Below, piece after piece: positions 55,493 to 64,000 of a stretch of 64,000 nucleotides of DNA; position 1 is the stretch's first letter, and each line of letters begins with the position of its first letter. The stretch is taken from NCBI RefSeq assembly GCF_900155685.1, contig NZ_LT732547.1:70478-134477 (forward strand), in the 5' to 3' direction. Source of the stretch: Paenibacillus bouchesdurhonensis (GTDB taxonomy: Bacteria > Bacillota > Bacilli > Paenibacillales > Paenibacillaceae). The position numbers and the translations under genes are program-made. Under the pieces are notes generated by a model, which made no database searches, was not told the origin of the DNA, and was given only the letters and a program-made list of their open reading frames with translations.

Positions 55493-56227
55493 TTAAACGG
55501 AACAGGAGCCGTCGGAGCAGGATGGATCTGAGCTTGACCCGGTACCCGAGTTGCCGCTTGTTTTGTTGGTGATGACTTGTAATGGCTGCTGCTGGTCTTC
55601 CTGCCATACCTGCTGCAGCACCTCCAGGAATGCCTCGCTCGGCTGTGCGCCGGATACGGCATATTTATTGTTGAACACGAAGAACGGTACTCCGCTGATT
55701 CCGAGGCGTGCGCCTTCCTGAAGCTCTTCCGTGACCGTTTGGTCTAAGGAGGCCTCTTCAAGGGCTTTGAGCGCCTCTTGCTCGTTCAGGCCGATCTCAG
55801 CGGCTAACCTGGCTAGTGTAGTGTGATCTCCCAGATCGAGCCCTTCGGTGAAATAGGCCTTGAACAGCCTTTCCGCCAGCTCGTTGGCTTTGCCATGCTG
55901 CTTGGCGAATTGCGTCAACTGGTGCGCATCATGGGTATTCGTTGGAATGACGCTGTCCATATGGTATGCCAGTCCAACTTCCGCGGCCTGCAAGGTGACT
56001 TGGTCGTTCATTTGCTTGGCTTGTTCGTAGGGCATGCCATACTTCTCGGCCAAAATCGTATTCATGTCTTTGCCGGTGTTCTTCTGCGCATCGGGAGCGA
56101 GCTCGAAGCTGCGGAAGCCGACCTCAACTTGATCCCGGTGAGCGAATTGCTCCAAAGCTGCTTCGAATTTTCGTTTGCCGATATAGCAGAACGGACAAGC
56201 GAAATCTGACCATATATCTACTTTCAT
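55493..56227 (-). CDS. DsbA-family (FrnE-like) thiol oxidoreductase
   Basis: 244 residues of the DsbA/2-hydroxychromene isomerase fold. Active site CPFC at residues 11-14 (SDFACPFCYIGKRKFEAAL), cis-Pro loop ISGVPFFVFNNKYAVSGAQ. No signal peptide, so cytoplasmic. Unusual C-terminus: a Gly/Ser/Thr-rich tail ending CSDGSCSV adds a second Cys pair. RBS AGGAGG seven bases before ATG. FrnE homologues protect against disulfide and metal stress in Deinococcus. Confidence 0.88.
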   Translation of the reverse strand: MKVDIWSDFACPFCYIGKRKFEAALEQFAHRDQVEVGFRSFELAPDAQKNTGKDMNTILAEKYGMPYEQAKQMNDQVTLQAAEVGLAYHMDSVIPTNTHDAHQLTQFAKQHGKANELAERLFKAYFTEGLDLGDHTTLARLAAEIGLNEQEALKALEEASLDQTVTEELQEGARLGISGVPFFVFNNKYAVSGAQPSEAFLEVLQQVWQEDQQQPLQVITNKTSGNSGTGSSSDPSCSDGSCSV

Positions 56228-56304
56228 GACGTACCTCCTAGGGATTTGGTATTTATAATAATGCCTTCTGGATGCACTGATGCTCTGTCGCTGCTTTACA
56301 CGAT

Positions 56305-58104
56305 CTACTCTTCGATAAGTTCCACAGGAATCAGCTTGAACTCGGTCACATCGACCAGACCGCGGTTCGAAATCCGGATGTCGGGAATGACGGGCAACGC
56401 AATCAGCGAGAAGGTCATGAACGGTGCATTCAGCGGACAGCCAAGCTGCTTCCAGGCAGCAGCCAGTTGCTTCACTTCTTGAGTTACAGTCTCCAACGGC
56501 TGATCCGACATTAGGCCAGCGATAACCATCGGTACCGAAGCGAGGATTTGACCATCACAGACCGCGATCATGCCTCCGCCAAGCTTGGCCAGCTCATTGG
56601 CAGCGAGGGCCATATCATCTGCATTTGTGCCCATGACAAGCAAATTATGGCTGTCATGAGCTACCGTAGACGCGACGGCTCCTCTTTTCAAATGGAAGCC
56701 CTGGGCAAAGGCCAGAGAGATTTGCCCTGTTCCGTGATGGCGCTCAATGCACGCCAGTTGAACGATATCCTGTTCCGGATCGGGCTGAATCATGCCCTTG
56801 GCTACGTGCAATGTGGCCGTGGCTTTGGCTGTGCGGGCGCTATTCTCTATCACATGAATTAAGTTTACTTTAGTTTTTGCGTCCTGGCTTCGGCTCGGAA
56901 GAAGGAAATCGGCTGCGGTCAGCGGTCTGGCTAAATGAACCGATTGACGAATCTTCTCCGGGTAGACATAGCTTGGGAACTGGGCTAACAGCTTACCTTC
57001 ATTATAAACTAGCTCTCCGTTCGTAATAACGGCAGAGGGCTCCATTTGACGTAAATCGTCGATAAGCAGCAGGTCAGCGCATTTCCCCGGGGCGATTCCG
57101 CCGATATCTCCATCCAGTTTAAAATAGCGAGCCGTGTTGATCGTCCCCATCTGAATGGCAGTGACCGGGTCAACGCCTTCCTCGATAGCTCGGCGGATGA
57201 CATGATTGAGATGCCCTTTATCGACGAGCGTCTCCGGGTAGACATCGTCGGTAACGAGCATAATGTTATCGGTTCTTACCTGATCCTCGGTAACGACTTT
57301 AATGACTTCCTTGACATCATGCCAGGCTGAGCCTTCGCGAATCATCAGGTGCATGCCAAGTCTTAGCTTGGCTAGACCTTGCTCTCGCGTGACGGTCTCA
57401 TGACAGGAAGTGACTCCTGCGGCGATATAGGCTTGAAGCTGCTGCTCGTCATCGCTTGGGAAATGGCCTGTTACGGCTTTGCCAGCCTGCATGGTAGCTT
57501 TGATTTCCCCTGTCATTTTGGGTTCGCCATGAACCACACCGGGAAAGTTCATCACTTCGCCGAGACCGGCAACGCCGTCCCAGCTCATGCCTTCGGCGAT
57601 ATCGGCAACATGAAGCTCGGCACCCGCATCCTCCAAATCAGTTGTGGACGGAACGCAGGAAGGGAATGTGGTGTACACTTTAAGCGGCAAGCCGCGGCCT
57701 TCTTCATGCATGAGGCGGACGCCTTCCGTTCCAAATACATTGGCAATTTCATGTGGATCCATAAATATCGCCGTAGTTCCTTTGGCGAGTGCTGCCTTGG
57801 AAAATTCGGTCACGGACAGCATCGTGCTCTCTACGTGCATATGGCCATCCAGCAGTCCCGGAGAAATGTATCGTCCCGCGGCATCAATGACTTGCGTATT
57901 TTCTCCAATCGTATGGGAAGCTTGGCCTACGTAAGCAATCCGGCCATCCCTAACAGCTACATCCGTGTTTGCCAACAGCTCGCCCGTGTATACGTTAACT
58001 AGTGTTCCGTTAGTAATGACCAAATCAGCAGGTTGTGCGCCAATAGCTACCTGACCGAGATTATGGCTGATGTCATATTGTTTGTTCAAATGGTAATTGC
58101 TCAT
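56305..58104 (-). CDS. ade: Adenine deaminase
   Basis: 599 residues, the normal family length. It hydrolyses adenine to hypoxanthine and ammonia at a binuclear metal site of the amidohydrolase fold. Seen: SPGLLDGHMHVESTM with metal-binding His residues, FMDPHEIANVFG, GHFPSDDEQQLQAYI, and HDSHNLLVMGTN. ATG 58104 follows AAGGAG by ten bases and gives the N-terminus MSNYHLNKQY; an in-frame ATG 39 bases upstream overlaps the clpP terminator. It has its own short upstream region of about 40 bases after the clpP terminator. Confidence 0.93.
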   Translation of the reverse strand: MSNYHLNKQYDISHNLGQVAIGAQPADLVITNGTLVNVYTGELLANTDVAVRDGRIAYVGQASHTIGENTQVIDAAGRYISPGLLDGHMHVESTMLSVTEFSKAALAKGTTAIFMDPHEIANVFGTEGVRLMHEEGRGLPLKVYTTFPSCVPSTTDLEDAGAELHVADIAEGMSWDGVAGLGEVMNFPGVVHGEPKMTGEIKATMQAGKAVTGHFPSDDEQQLQAYIAAGVTSCHETVTREQGLAKLRLGMHLMIREGSAWHDVKEVIKVVTEDQVRTDNIMLVTDDVYPETLVDKGHLNHVIRRAIEEGVDPVTAIQMGTINTARYFKLDGDIGGIAPGKCADLLLIDDLRQMEPSAVITNGELVYNEGKLLAQFPSYVYPEKIRQSVHLARPLTAADFLLPSRSQDAKTKVNLIHVIENSARTAKATATLHVAKGMIQPDPEQDIVQLACIERHHGTGQISLAFAQGFHLKRGAVASTVAHDSHNLLVMGTNADDMALAANELAKLGGGMIAVCDGQILASVPMVIAGLMSDQPLETVTQEVKQLAAAWKQLGCPLNAPFMTFSLIALPVIPDIRISNRGLVDVTEFKLIPVELIEE

Positions 58105-58145
58105 TCCATTGTCGCTCCTTTGCTTATAGCACCCTAACTGCAAGA

Positions 58146-58182
58146 AAGACTGTCCTCCAAGCTATACTTGGAGGACAGTCTT
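58146..58182 (-). terminator. Terminator between clpP and ade
   Basis: Perfect 16-pair inverted repeat AAGACTGTCCTCCAAG / CTTGGAGGACAGTCTT with a four-base loop, 14 bases after the clpP stop. On the minus strand it continues TCTTGC; T-tail is weak. Confidence 0.8.
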
Positions 58183-58195
58183 ATATAAGTAGTAG

Positions 58196-58792
58196 TTACA
58201 CTCCTTCAGGAGTCACTCTCTCGATGACTTTGTCTACGAGGCCGTATTCCATAGCTTCAGCAGCGCTCATGAAGTAATCGCGATCCGTGTCCTTCTCGAT
58301 CCGCTCCAGCGGCTGGCCAGTACGTTCAGCCAGAATGTGATTCAATTTATCACGCATTTTGAGGATGCGGCGAGCGCGAATCTCGATATCGGTGGCTTGT
58401 CCTTCAGCACCGCCAAGCGGCTGATGAATCATGATTTCGCTGTTAGGCAGCGCATAGCGCTTGCCCTTGGTACCGGCATTCAATAGGAATGCGCCCATGG
58501 AAGCGGCAAGTCCCACGCAAATTGTCGAGACGTCCGATTTGATAAATTGCATCGTATCATAAATGGCCATGCCTGCCGTAATCGAACCGCCGGGGCTATT
58601 AATGTACAAATGAATATCTTTGCCTGGGTCTTCTGCGTCCAGGAACAGCATTTGAGCGATGATGGAGTTGGCAACGACGTCATTCACTCCGCTACCAAGG
58701 AAGATAATACGGTCTTTCAGCAGTCTGGAATAAATGTCGTATGCCCGCTCTCCGCGGTTGCTTTGTTCAACGACCATTGGAATATAACTCAC
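58196..58792 (-). CDS. clpP: ATP-dependent Clp protease proteolytic subunit
   Basis: 198 residues, canonical ClpP. Catalytic Ser in [19 protein letters not shown] (about residue 98), His in [13 protein letters not shown], Asp in [14 protein letters not shown] 58792 has AAGGAGG eight bases upstream and gives [16 protein letters not shown], the family N-terminus; upstream in-frame ATGs would add a long unnatural extension. The promoter at 58951-58979 carries a CtsR box. Confidence 0.96.
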   Translation of the reverse strand: MSYIPMVVEQSNRGERAYDIYSRLLKDRIIFLGSGVNDVVANSIIAQMLFLDAEDPGKDIHLYINSPGGSITAGMAIYDTMQFIKSDVSTICVGLAASMGAFLLNAGTKGKRYALPNSEIMIHQPLGGAEGQATDIEIRARRILKMRDKLNHILAERTGQPLERIEKDTDRDYFMSAAEAMEYGLVDKVIERVTPEGV

Positions 58793-58950
58793 CGATAAAA
58801 CCTCCTTAGATTGGTTCAAGCTATTACATGCATCCCTTGCGTAAAGGTTGGACCGATCGCGAAGTAAGCAGTATAGCTTCCATTGTAATATAAATTTTGG
58901 TATCGATTCAATCAATCTCATAATTGACAAAATCGAGAAATATTAACCTC

Positions 58951-58990
58951 ATCATAAACAATTTCAAACAGAAAGTCAAAGATGGTCAAA
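58951..58990 (-). promoter_or_regulatory. clpP promoter with CtsR operator
   Basis: Minus-strand TTGACT (58979-58974), 17-base spacer, TATGAT (58956-58951). The plus strand at 58974-58990 reads AGTCAAA-GAT-GGTCAAA, an exact match to the CtsR heptad repeat RGTCAAA-NAN-RGTCAAA, covering the -35 element. Class III heat-shock control of clpP by CtsR follows. The leader to the GTG start is about 150 bases. Confidence 0.85.
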
Positions 58991-58995
58991 CTGTA

Positions 58996-59027
58996 GAAAA
59001 AACAAAAGCACCCAAGGGTGCCTTTTG
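58996..59027 (-). terminator. Second terminator downstream of tRNA-Arg
   Basis: Minus-strand AAAAGGCACCC / GGGTGCTTTT hairpin followed by GTTTTTT. Lies between tRNA-Arg and the clpP promoter, in tandem with the next terminator. Confidence 0.75.
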
Positions 59028-59054
59028 AGAAAAGCAAAGAATGTTATGTGAAAT

Positions 59055-59081
59055 AAAAAAAGCCTTCTGTAGAAGGCTTTG
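59055..59081 (-). terminator. First terminator downstream of tRNA-Arg
   Basis: Minus-strand AAAGCCTTCT / AGAAGGCTTT hairpin with a tight loop and seven T, 25 bases after the tRNA 3' end. Confidence 0.88.
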
Positions 59082-59105
59082 TGCGTCAGAGGCTGTAAAT
59101 TAAGA

Positions 59106-59180
59106 TGGCGCGCCCGCGAGGAATCGAACCTCGATCTCAGGCTCCGGAGGCCTACGTCATATCCATTGGACCACGGGCGC
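59106..59180 (-). tRNA. tRNA-Arg (CCG)
   Basis: Minus-strand cloverleaf: acceptor GCGCCCG/CGGGCGC with discriminator G and encoded CCA, T-loop GGTTCGATTCC, anticodon stem TAGGC/GCCTG around the loop CTCCGGA, anticodon CCG. Reads CGG codons. Confidence 0.94.
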
Positions 59181-59368
59181 AAATTTAGCGTAACAAAAAT
59201 GATTATATGGTATTAGAGAATAAAATTCAAGTGGGAATTTTATGTGCGCCTCGGCCCTAAAGGACATTATATTTGTCAAAATCAAACCACTTCATAATTG
59301 AAATACAACGCTTCGCTATAAAAGATTGGAGACAGCGCATAGTAGCTGCCATCCTGTCTGACAGAGCT
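59181..59368. other. Intergenic stretch without a recognised gene
   Basis: AT-rich sequence between tRNA-Arg and the T-box-like fossil. It should hold the tRNA-Arg promoter on the minus strand near 59190-59230. No coding pattern was seen. Confidence 0.4.
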
Positions 59369-59402
59369 AAGTGGAGTGGTAACAACGGGTGACAGCCCGC
59401 CA
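59369..59402 (+). ncRNA. T-box antiterminator-like fossil
   Basis: TAAGTGGAGTGGTAACAACG, then GGTGACAGCCCGCC, resembles the conserved T-box 3' part TAAGTGGGGTGGTACCGCGGGTGACAGCCCGTCC, but the invariant TGG-ACCGC core is altered to TGGTAACAAC. The CGGG/CCCG hairpin is preserved. No T-run and no aminoacyl-tRNA-synthetase or amino-acid gene follows, so it is at best a relic. Confidence 0.35.
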
Positions 59403-59509
59403 GTGTTTGCTAAAGATCCAGTAACAGTGGAGCAATTTGTCTCTATTTACCTTGTTCTATTGCTGCTTTATATTGATCCATTCCGTTTATATAAATTACA
59501 TCCGCTTCC

Positions 59510-59845
59510 CTAGTTCATGCTATTATCCTCTCCGTCCATATTTTCCGGAATGACATGTAAGCCTGATATGGGGATGGGACTGTTCAAACGCATAACCGTA
59601 CATGACATAAAACTGCTGTGGAGACGGACAACTAATTTTAAAGTGTGATGGATTTTGTCTCGAAATAAATTTGGCACCCCGAGAGTGTATATATGGATAC
59701 ATGAATCAGCAATAATAGAATGAATTTTTATTTTATTGTCGCAAACAGGGCCTCTAATCCCTATGCTCACATTTCCCCAATACCAATATGCCTCCCCAAT
59801 GCCTGCTTGTAAATTTGGATGATGGATTTCTATTCCGTTTGAGAT
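59510..59845 (-). pseudogene. Unidentified coding-like remnant
   Basis: Minus-strand frame open for 111 codons, protein-like throughout: GIEIHHPNLQAGIGEAYWYW, GNVSIGIRGPVCDNKIKIHS, HTLKLVVRLHSSFMSC, and a final SGLHVIPENMDGEDN. There is no start codon with a good RBS (GTG 59770 has only GGGG). I do not recognise the family. Likely the C-terminal end of a decayed gene in a degenerate intergenic region. Confidence 0.35.
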
Positions 59846-59949
59846 TTATGGGAAGATGGATTATACCGCCTTTTTTCGCTGTTTGTAGAAGTTCCTCGAA
59901 TGTTGTTGTATAAGTGGTGCAAAGATAGAGAATTATAGGGACATATCAC

Positions 59950-59978
59950 TTGCAACAGGAACCAAAATTGGTTAAAAT
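59950..59978 (+). promoter_or_regulatory. Promoter of cggR-gapA-pgk-tpiA
   Basis: TTGCAA (59950-59955), 17-base spacer, TAAAAT (59973-59978). The start point near 59985 falls at the beginning of the CggR operator, which argues against translation starting upstream of 60064. Confidence 0.7.
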
Positions 59979-59983
59979 ATCAG

Positions 59984-60019
59984 TGGGACTTAAAAAGTTA
60001 ACCCGGGACGTTTTAAGAC
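59984..60019 (+). promoter_or_regulatory. CggR operator
   Basis: TGGGAC-N6-AGTT-N4-CGGGAC-N6-AGAC reproduces the spacing of the B. subtilis CggR operator (CGGGAC-N6-TGTC-N4-CGGGAC-N6-TGTC), with both GGGAC half-sites intact. It lies directly downstream of the promoter, as in B. subtilis, so CggR blocks transcription until fructose-1,6-bisphosphate relieves it. Confidence 0.82.
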
Positions 60020-60063
60020 CAGAGGAGAAGGAGAGAAAGACGAAGCTTGCAGGAGTGGAAAGC

Positions 60064-61125
60064 ATGCGGAATATTTTAGAAATGCAAAAGCAGCTTCTTC
60101 CAGATCTCATGGAAATTCTCAAGAAAAGGCATACCATACTTCACCAGATCATGTTATCGGATGTGATTGGTCGCAGAACCTTGGCGCTCTCGCTAAACAT
60201 GACGGAACGTGTACTGCGTGCCGAAACAGATCTCTTGAAGGCTCAAGGCCTGATTGAAATCGAGAATATAGGCATGAGGATTAGCGATTCGGGCAGGAAG
60301 CTGCTGGAAGATATGGAGCCGATCGTAAAGGAAATATTCGGCCTCGCTAATTTGGAGGAGAAGATTCGTAAGGCTTTTGGATTGCGTAAAGTCGTGGTCA
60401 TCCCTGGAGACTGGGAAACCTCTCCGCTAACGAAGCGGGAGCTCGGTCTGGCAGGGGCTAAGGCGCTGCTCGGAGCCATGCGCGGCGGGGACGTCGTAGC
60501 GGTCACAGGCGGCACAACGATGGCTGAAATCGCGGAGCAATTGAATCCGCCGGCGAATGCGGCGTTCAAGCAGAACTGGTTCGTGCCAGCGCGCGGAGGG
60601 CTCGGAGAGAGCCTGGAGATTCAGGCGAACACGATTGCTTCCGGCATGGCAAAGCGGGTTGGAGCAGGATACCGCCTGCTGCATGTACCTGATTTGCTCG
60701 GCAAAGAAGCGTATCAGTCACTGGTAAACGATCCGAACATTCAGGATATCGTGAGCACGATCCGTCAGGCGCGGATTGTTATACACGGTATCGGGGATGC
60801 GATGGAAATGGCCCGCCGCCGCAAACTGGATCCCTCGATGATTGAGGAGTTGCAGAAGGAAGGCGCGGTCGCAGAGTCGTTTGGTTATTATTTCGATAAA
60901 GAAGGCGTAGTTGTTCACAAAATGCTGACCTTGGGACTCCGTCTGGAAGACATCAGGAAGACGGACACGGTGATCGGAATCGCGGGCGGCAAAAGCAAGG
61001 CCAAATCTATATACGCGGTGCTGCAGTTCGGACATGAAGACATACTCGTCACGGACGAAGCCGCGGCAATGGACATCGTGAGCGAACTGGAGCAAAAAGA
61101 AAAACAGCAGAACAGCGCAATTTGA
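60064..61125 (+). CDS. cggR: Central glycolytic genes regulator
   Basis: 353 residues of the SorC/DeoR type. N-terminal helix-turn-helix (RNILEMQKQLLPDLMEILKK, IGRRTLALSLNMTERVLRAE) and C-terminal sugar-phosphate binding domain (VVAVTGGTTMAEIAEQLNPP, RGGLGESLEIQANTIASGMA). ATG 60064 has AGGAG nine bases upstream; the frame is open further upstream but that stretch contains the promoter and operator. First gene of the glycolytic operon. Confidence 0.94.
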   Translation: MRNILEMQKQLLPDLMEILKKRHTILHQIMLSDVIGRRTLALSLNMTERVLRAETDLLKAQGLIEIENIGMRISDSGRKLLEDMEPIVKEIFGLANLEEKIRKAFGLRKVVVIPGDWETSPLTKRELGLAGAKALLGAMRGGDVVAVTGGTTMAEIAEQLNPPANAAFKQNWFVPARGGLGESLEIQANTIASGMAKRVGAGYRLLHVPDLLGKEAYQSLVNDPNIQDIVSTIRQARIVIHGIGDAMEMARRRKLDPSMIEELQKEGAVAESFGYYFDKEGVVVHKMLTLGLRLEDIRKTDTVIGIAGGKSKAKSIYAVLQFGHEDILVTDEAAAMDIVSELEQKEKQQNSAI

Positions 61126-61208
61126 TCGTTTAACTTATATTTACTCATGACTGTCTTATCAGGATGGTCTTGAATAATAAAAAAAACAAACACTGGGAGG
61201 ATCTATCA

Positions 61209-62219
61209 ATGAGTGTAAAAGTAGGTATTAACGGTTTTGGACGTATTGGACGTCTTGCTTTCCGTCGTATTCAAGACGTGGAAGGTATCGAAGTAGTAGC
61301 AATTAATGACTTGACCGACGCTAAAATGTTGGCTCATTTGTTGAAATATGATACAACTCAAGGCAAATTCGATGGCGAAGTAGAAGTTCATGACGGCTTC
61401 TTCAAAGTCAACGGCAAAGAAGTTAAGGTTATGGCTAACCGCAACCCTGAAGAGCTTCCTTGGGGCGAGCTTGGCGTTGATATCGTTCTTGAGTGCACAG
61501 GCTTCTTCACAACGAAAGAAAAAGCTGAGCTTCACTTGAAAGGCGGCGCGAAGAAGGTTGTTATCTCCGCTCCAGCTACAGGCGACATGAAAACTGTTGT
61601 TTACAACGTTAACCATGAGATCCTTGATGGTTCCGAGACAGTTATCTCCGGTGCTTCCTGTACGACAAACTGCTTGGCTCCAATGGCTAAAGTTCTTCAA
61701 GACAAATTTGGTATCATTGAAGGCTTGATGACTACAATTCACGCTTACACAGGCGACCAAAACACACTTGACGCTCCTCACGCGAAAGGCGATTTCCGCC
61801 GTGCTCGTGCAGCAGCTGAGAACATCATCCCTAACACGACTGGCGCAGCTAAAGCAATCGGTCTTGTTATTCCTGAATTGCAAGGCAAGCTTGACGGCGC
61901 AGCACAACGCGTTCCTGTAGCTACAGGTTCCTTGACTGAGCTGGTAACTGTTCTTGAGAAACAAGTAACTGCTGATGAAGTCAACGCAGCCATGAAAGCT
62001 GCTTCCGATCCAGAAACTTACGGATATACTGAAGATGAAATCGTATCTTCCGATATCAAAGGAATCACTTTCGGTTCCTTGTTCGATGCTACACAAACTA
62101 AAGTTCTTACAGTTGGCGACAAGCAATTGGTTAAAACTGTGGCTTGGTATGACAACGAAATGTCCTACACTGCACAACTTGTTCGCACACTGGAGTACTT
62201 TGCTAAGAAAGCTCAGTAA
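61209..62219 (+). CDS. gapA: Glyceraldehyde-3-phosphate dehydrogenase (NAD, glycolytic)
   Basis: 336 residues. NAD-binding [20 protein letters not shown], catalytic Cys in [39 protein letters not shown], and [22 protein letters not shown] 61209 follows GGAGG by seven bases. Codon use is extremely biased (T/A-ending favoured sets), indicating very high expression. In B. subtilis the cggR-gapA transcript is processed between the two genes; the 83-base spacer here could serve the same purpose. Confidence 0.97.
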   Translation: MSVKVGINGFGRIGRLAFRRIQDVEGIEVVAINDLTDAKMLAHLLKYDTTQGKFDGEVEVHDGFFKVNGKEVKVMANRNPEELPWGELGVDIVLECTGFFTTKEKAELHLKGGAKKVVISAPATGDMKTVVYNVNHEILDGSETVISGASCTTNCLAPMAKVLQDKFGIIEGLMTTIHAYTGDQNTLDAPHAKGDFRRARAAAENIIPNTTGAAKAIGLVIPELQGKLDGAAQRVPVATGSLTELVTVLEKQVTADEVNAAMKAASDPETYGYTEDEIVSSDIKGITFGSLFDATQTKVLTVGDKQLVKTVAWYDNEMSYTAQLVRTLEYFAKKAQ

Positions 62220-62243
62220 TTCCTTAAATAACATCTATACATC

Positions 62244-62277
62244 AAAGAGGAGCGACCTGACCGCAGGACTCCTCTTT
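62244..62277 (+). terminator. Hairpin between gapA and pgk, partial terminator
   Basis: AAAGAGGAG / CTCCTCTTT with a 16-base loop and only three T in the tail. Probably lets some transcription pass to pgk while raising gapA relative to it. The 190-base spacer that follows also has a weak promoter-like pair (TTGACG 62307, TTTATG 62330). Confidence 0.55.
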
Positions 62278-62466
62278 GGTTCATGATTGAAACCAGAAAA
62301 CAACGCTTGACGAGTTTCTGGAGATGCTCTTTATGAAGTTATAGAATCGACATTCACACACACAAATATAGAGATAGAAGCACCGCTTAGGAGAGAAATC
62401 AATCAAGAGAACCAGGCGTTTAAATGGCGTAAAGCCATAGCCGCAAACCTTAGGAGGAACGTGGAG

Positions 62467-64000
<1,534 letters not shown>

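Noticed and set aside
58105-58195. Purine riboswitch in front of ade
   Set aside because: The only structure between clpP and ade is the 16-pair terminator; the conserved loop-loop motifs of the purine aptamer are missing and the space after the terminator is too short.
59950-60063. N-terminal extension of CggR starting at TTG 59950
   Set aside because: This stretch contains the -35, the -10 and the CggR operator, and the ATG at 60064 has a good RBS and family-typical N-terminus.
61206-62234. 342-codon open frame antisense to gapA
   Set aside because: Same effect as for msmX: strong codon bias removes stops on the opposite strand. The composition is unnatural and no start signal is present.

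Overview
The window reads as a chromosomal segment of a Paenibacillus-like Firmicute. The evidence is a run of low/mid-GC Gram-positive backbone genes (hprK-lgt-ppaX-yvoF, hisZGDBHAF-IE-J-prs, a TPR/HTH protein, trxB, rapZ-yvcK-whiA-HPr, clpP, cggR-gapA-pgk-tpiA), AGGAGG-type ribosome binding sites, GTG/TTG starts, and sites matching the Bacillus regulators CtsR, CggR, FNR and CcpA. The genus is inferred from gene content and style; no search was run.

Layout. 1-2376: 3' part of a 23S rRNA gene followed directly by eight tRNA genes (Ser, Met, Val, Thr, Asp, Phe, Tyr, Lys), with no 5S gene visible. 2482-8221: PucR-type regulator, orphan sugar-ABC ATPase (MsmX/UgpC type), then the hprK-lgt-ppaX-yvoF operon. 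8302-10332 (minus): DUF4179 membrane protein and its ECF-type sigma factor behind a likely autoregulated promoter. 10418-19466: nearly complete histidine operon (no hisC) ending in a PRPP synthetase gene. 19464-22609: small membrane ORF, TPR protein, trxB. 22655-27486 (minus): remnant of a DesK-type kinase, a three-gene ABC-2 exporter of the lantibiotic/bacitracin-resistance type, and its OmpR-type two-component system, with phased direct repeats in front of the exporter genes. 27562-29781: FNR-box-preceded DUF1858 and DUF438/hemerythrin/PAS genes, then a solute-binding-protein fossil. 29870-34356: glucokinase and the rapZ-yvcK-whiA-HPr operon.

34473-58104 is the accessory part: a SIMPL-domain protein, potABCD, a DUF3298-type secreted protein, a LacI regulator, and a 13-kb plus-strand carbohydrate cluster. 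That cluster has two solute-binding proteins (one a 983-residue fusion with two carbohydrate-binding-like domains), four permease subunits, an NHL beta-propeller protein, a Yip1-family protein, a large DUF5696 protein and a small membrane protein. It contains no ATPase, so the MsmX-type ATPase at 3.7 kb is the natural candidate to power it. A DsbA/FrnE-like oxidoreductase and adenine deaminase follow on the minus strand. 58196-64000: clpP with a CtsR box over its -35, tRNA-Arg, a 770-base decayed region (T-box-like fossil, unidentified coding remnant), and the glycolytic operon cggR-gapA-pgk-tpiA with a clear CggR operator.

How it fits together: carbon regulation recurs across the window (HprK, an HPr-like protein with both His15 and Ser46, a candidate cre site, CggR, YvcK, RapZ, glucokinase, MsmX and ATPase-less sugar importers). 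The strongest candidate for an under-described system is the 41.8-55.1 kb cluster. Its SBP fusion and its NHL/Yip1/DUF5696 module suggest coupled capture, processing and import of a complex glycan at the cell envelope; this is inference from domain content and operon structure.
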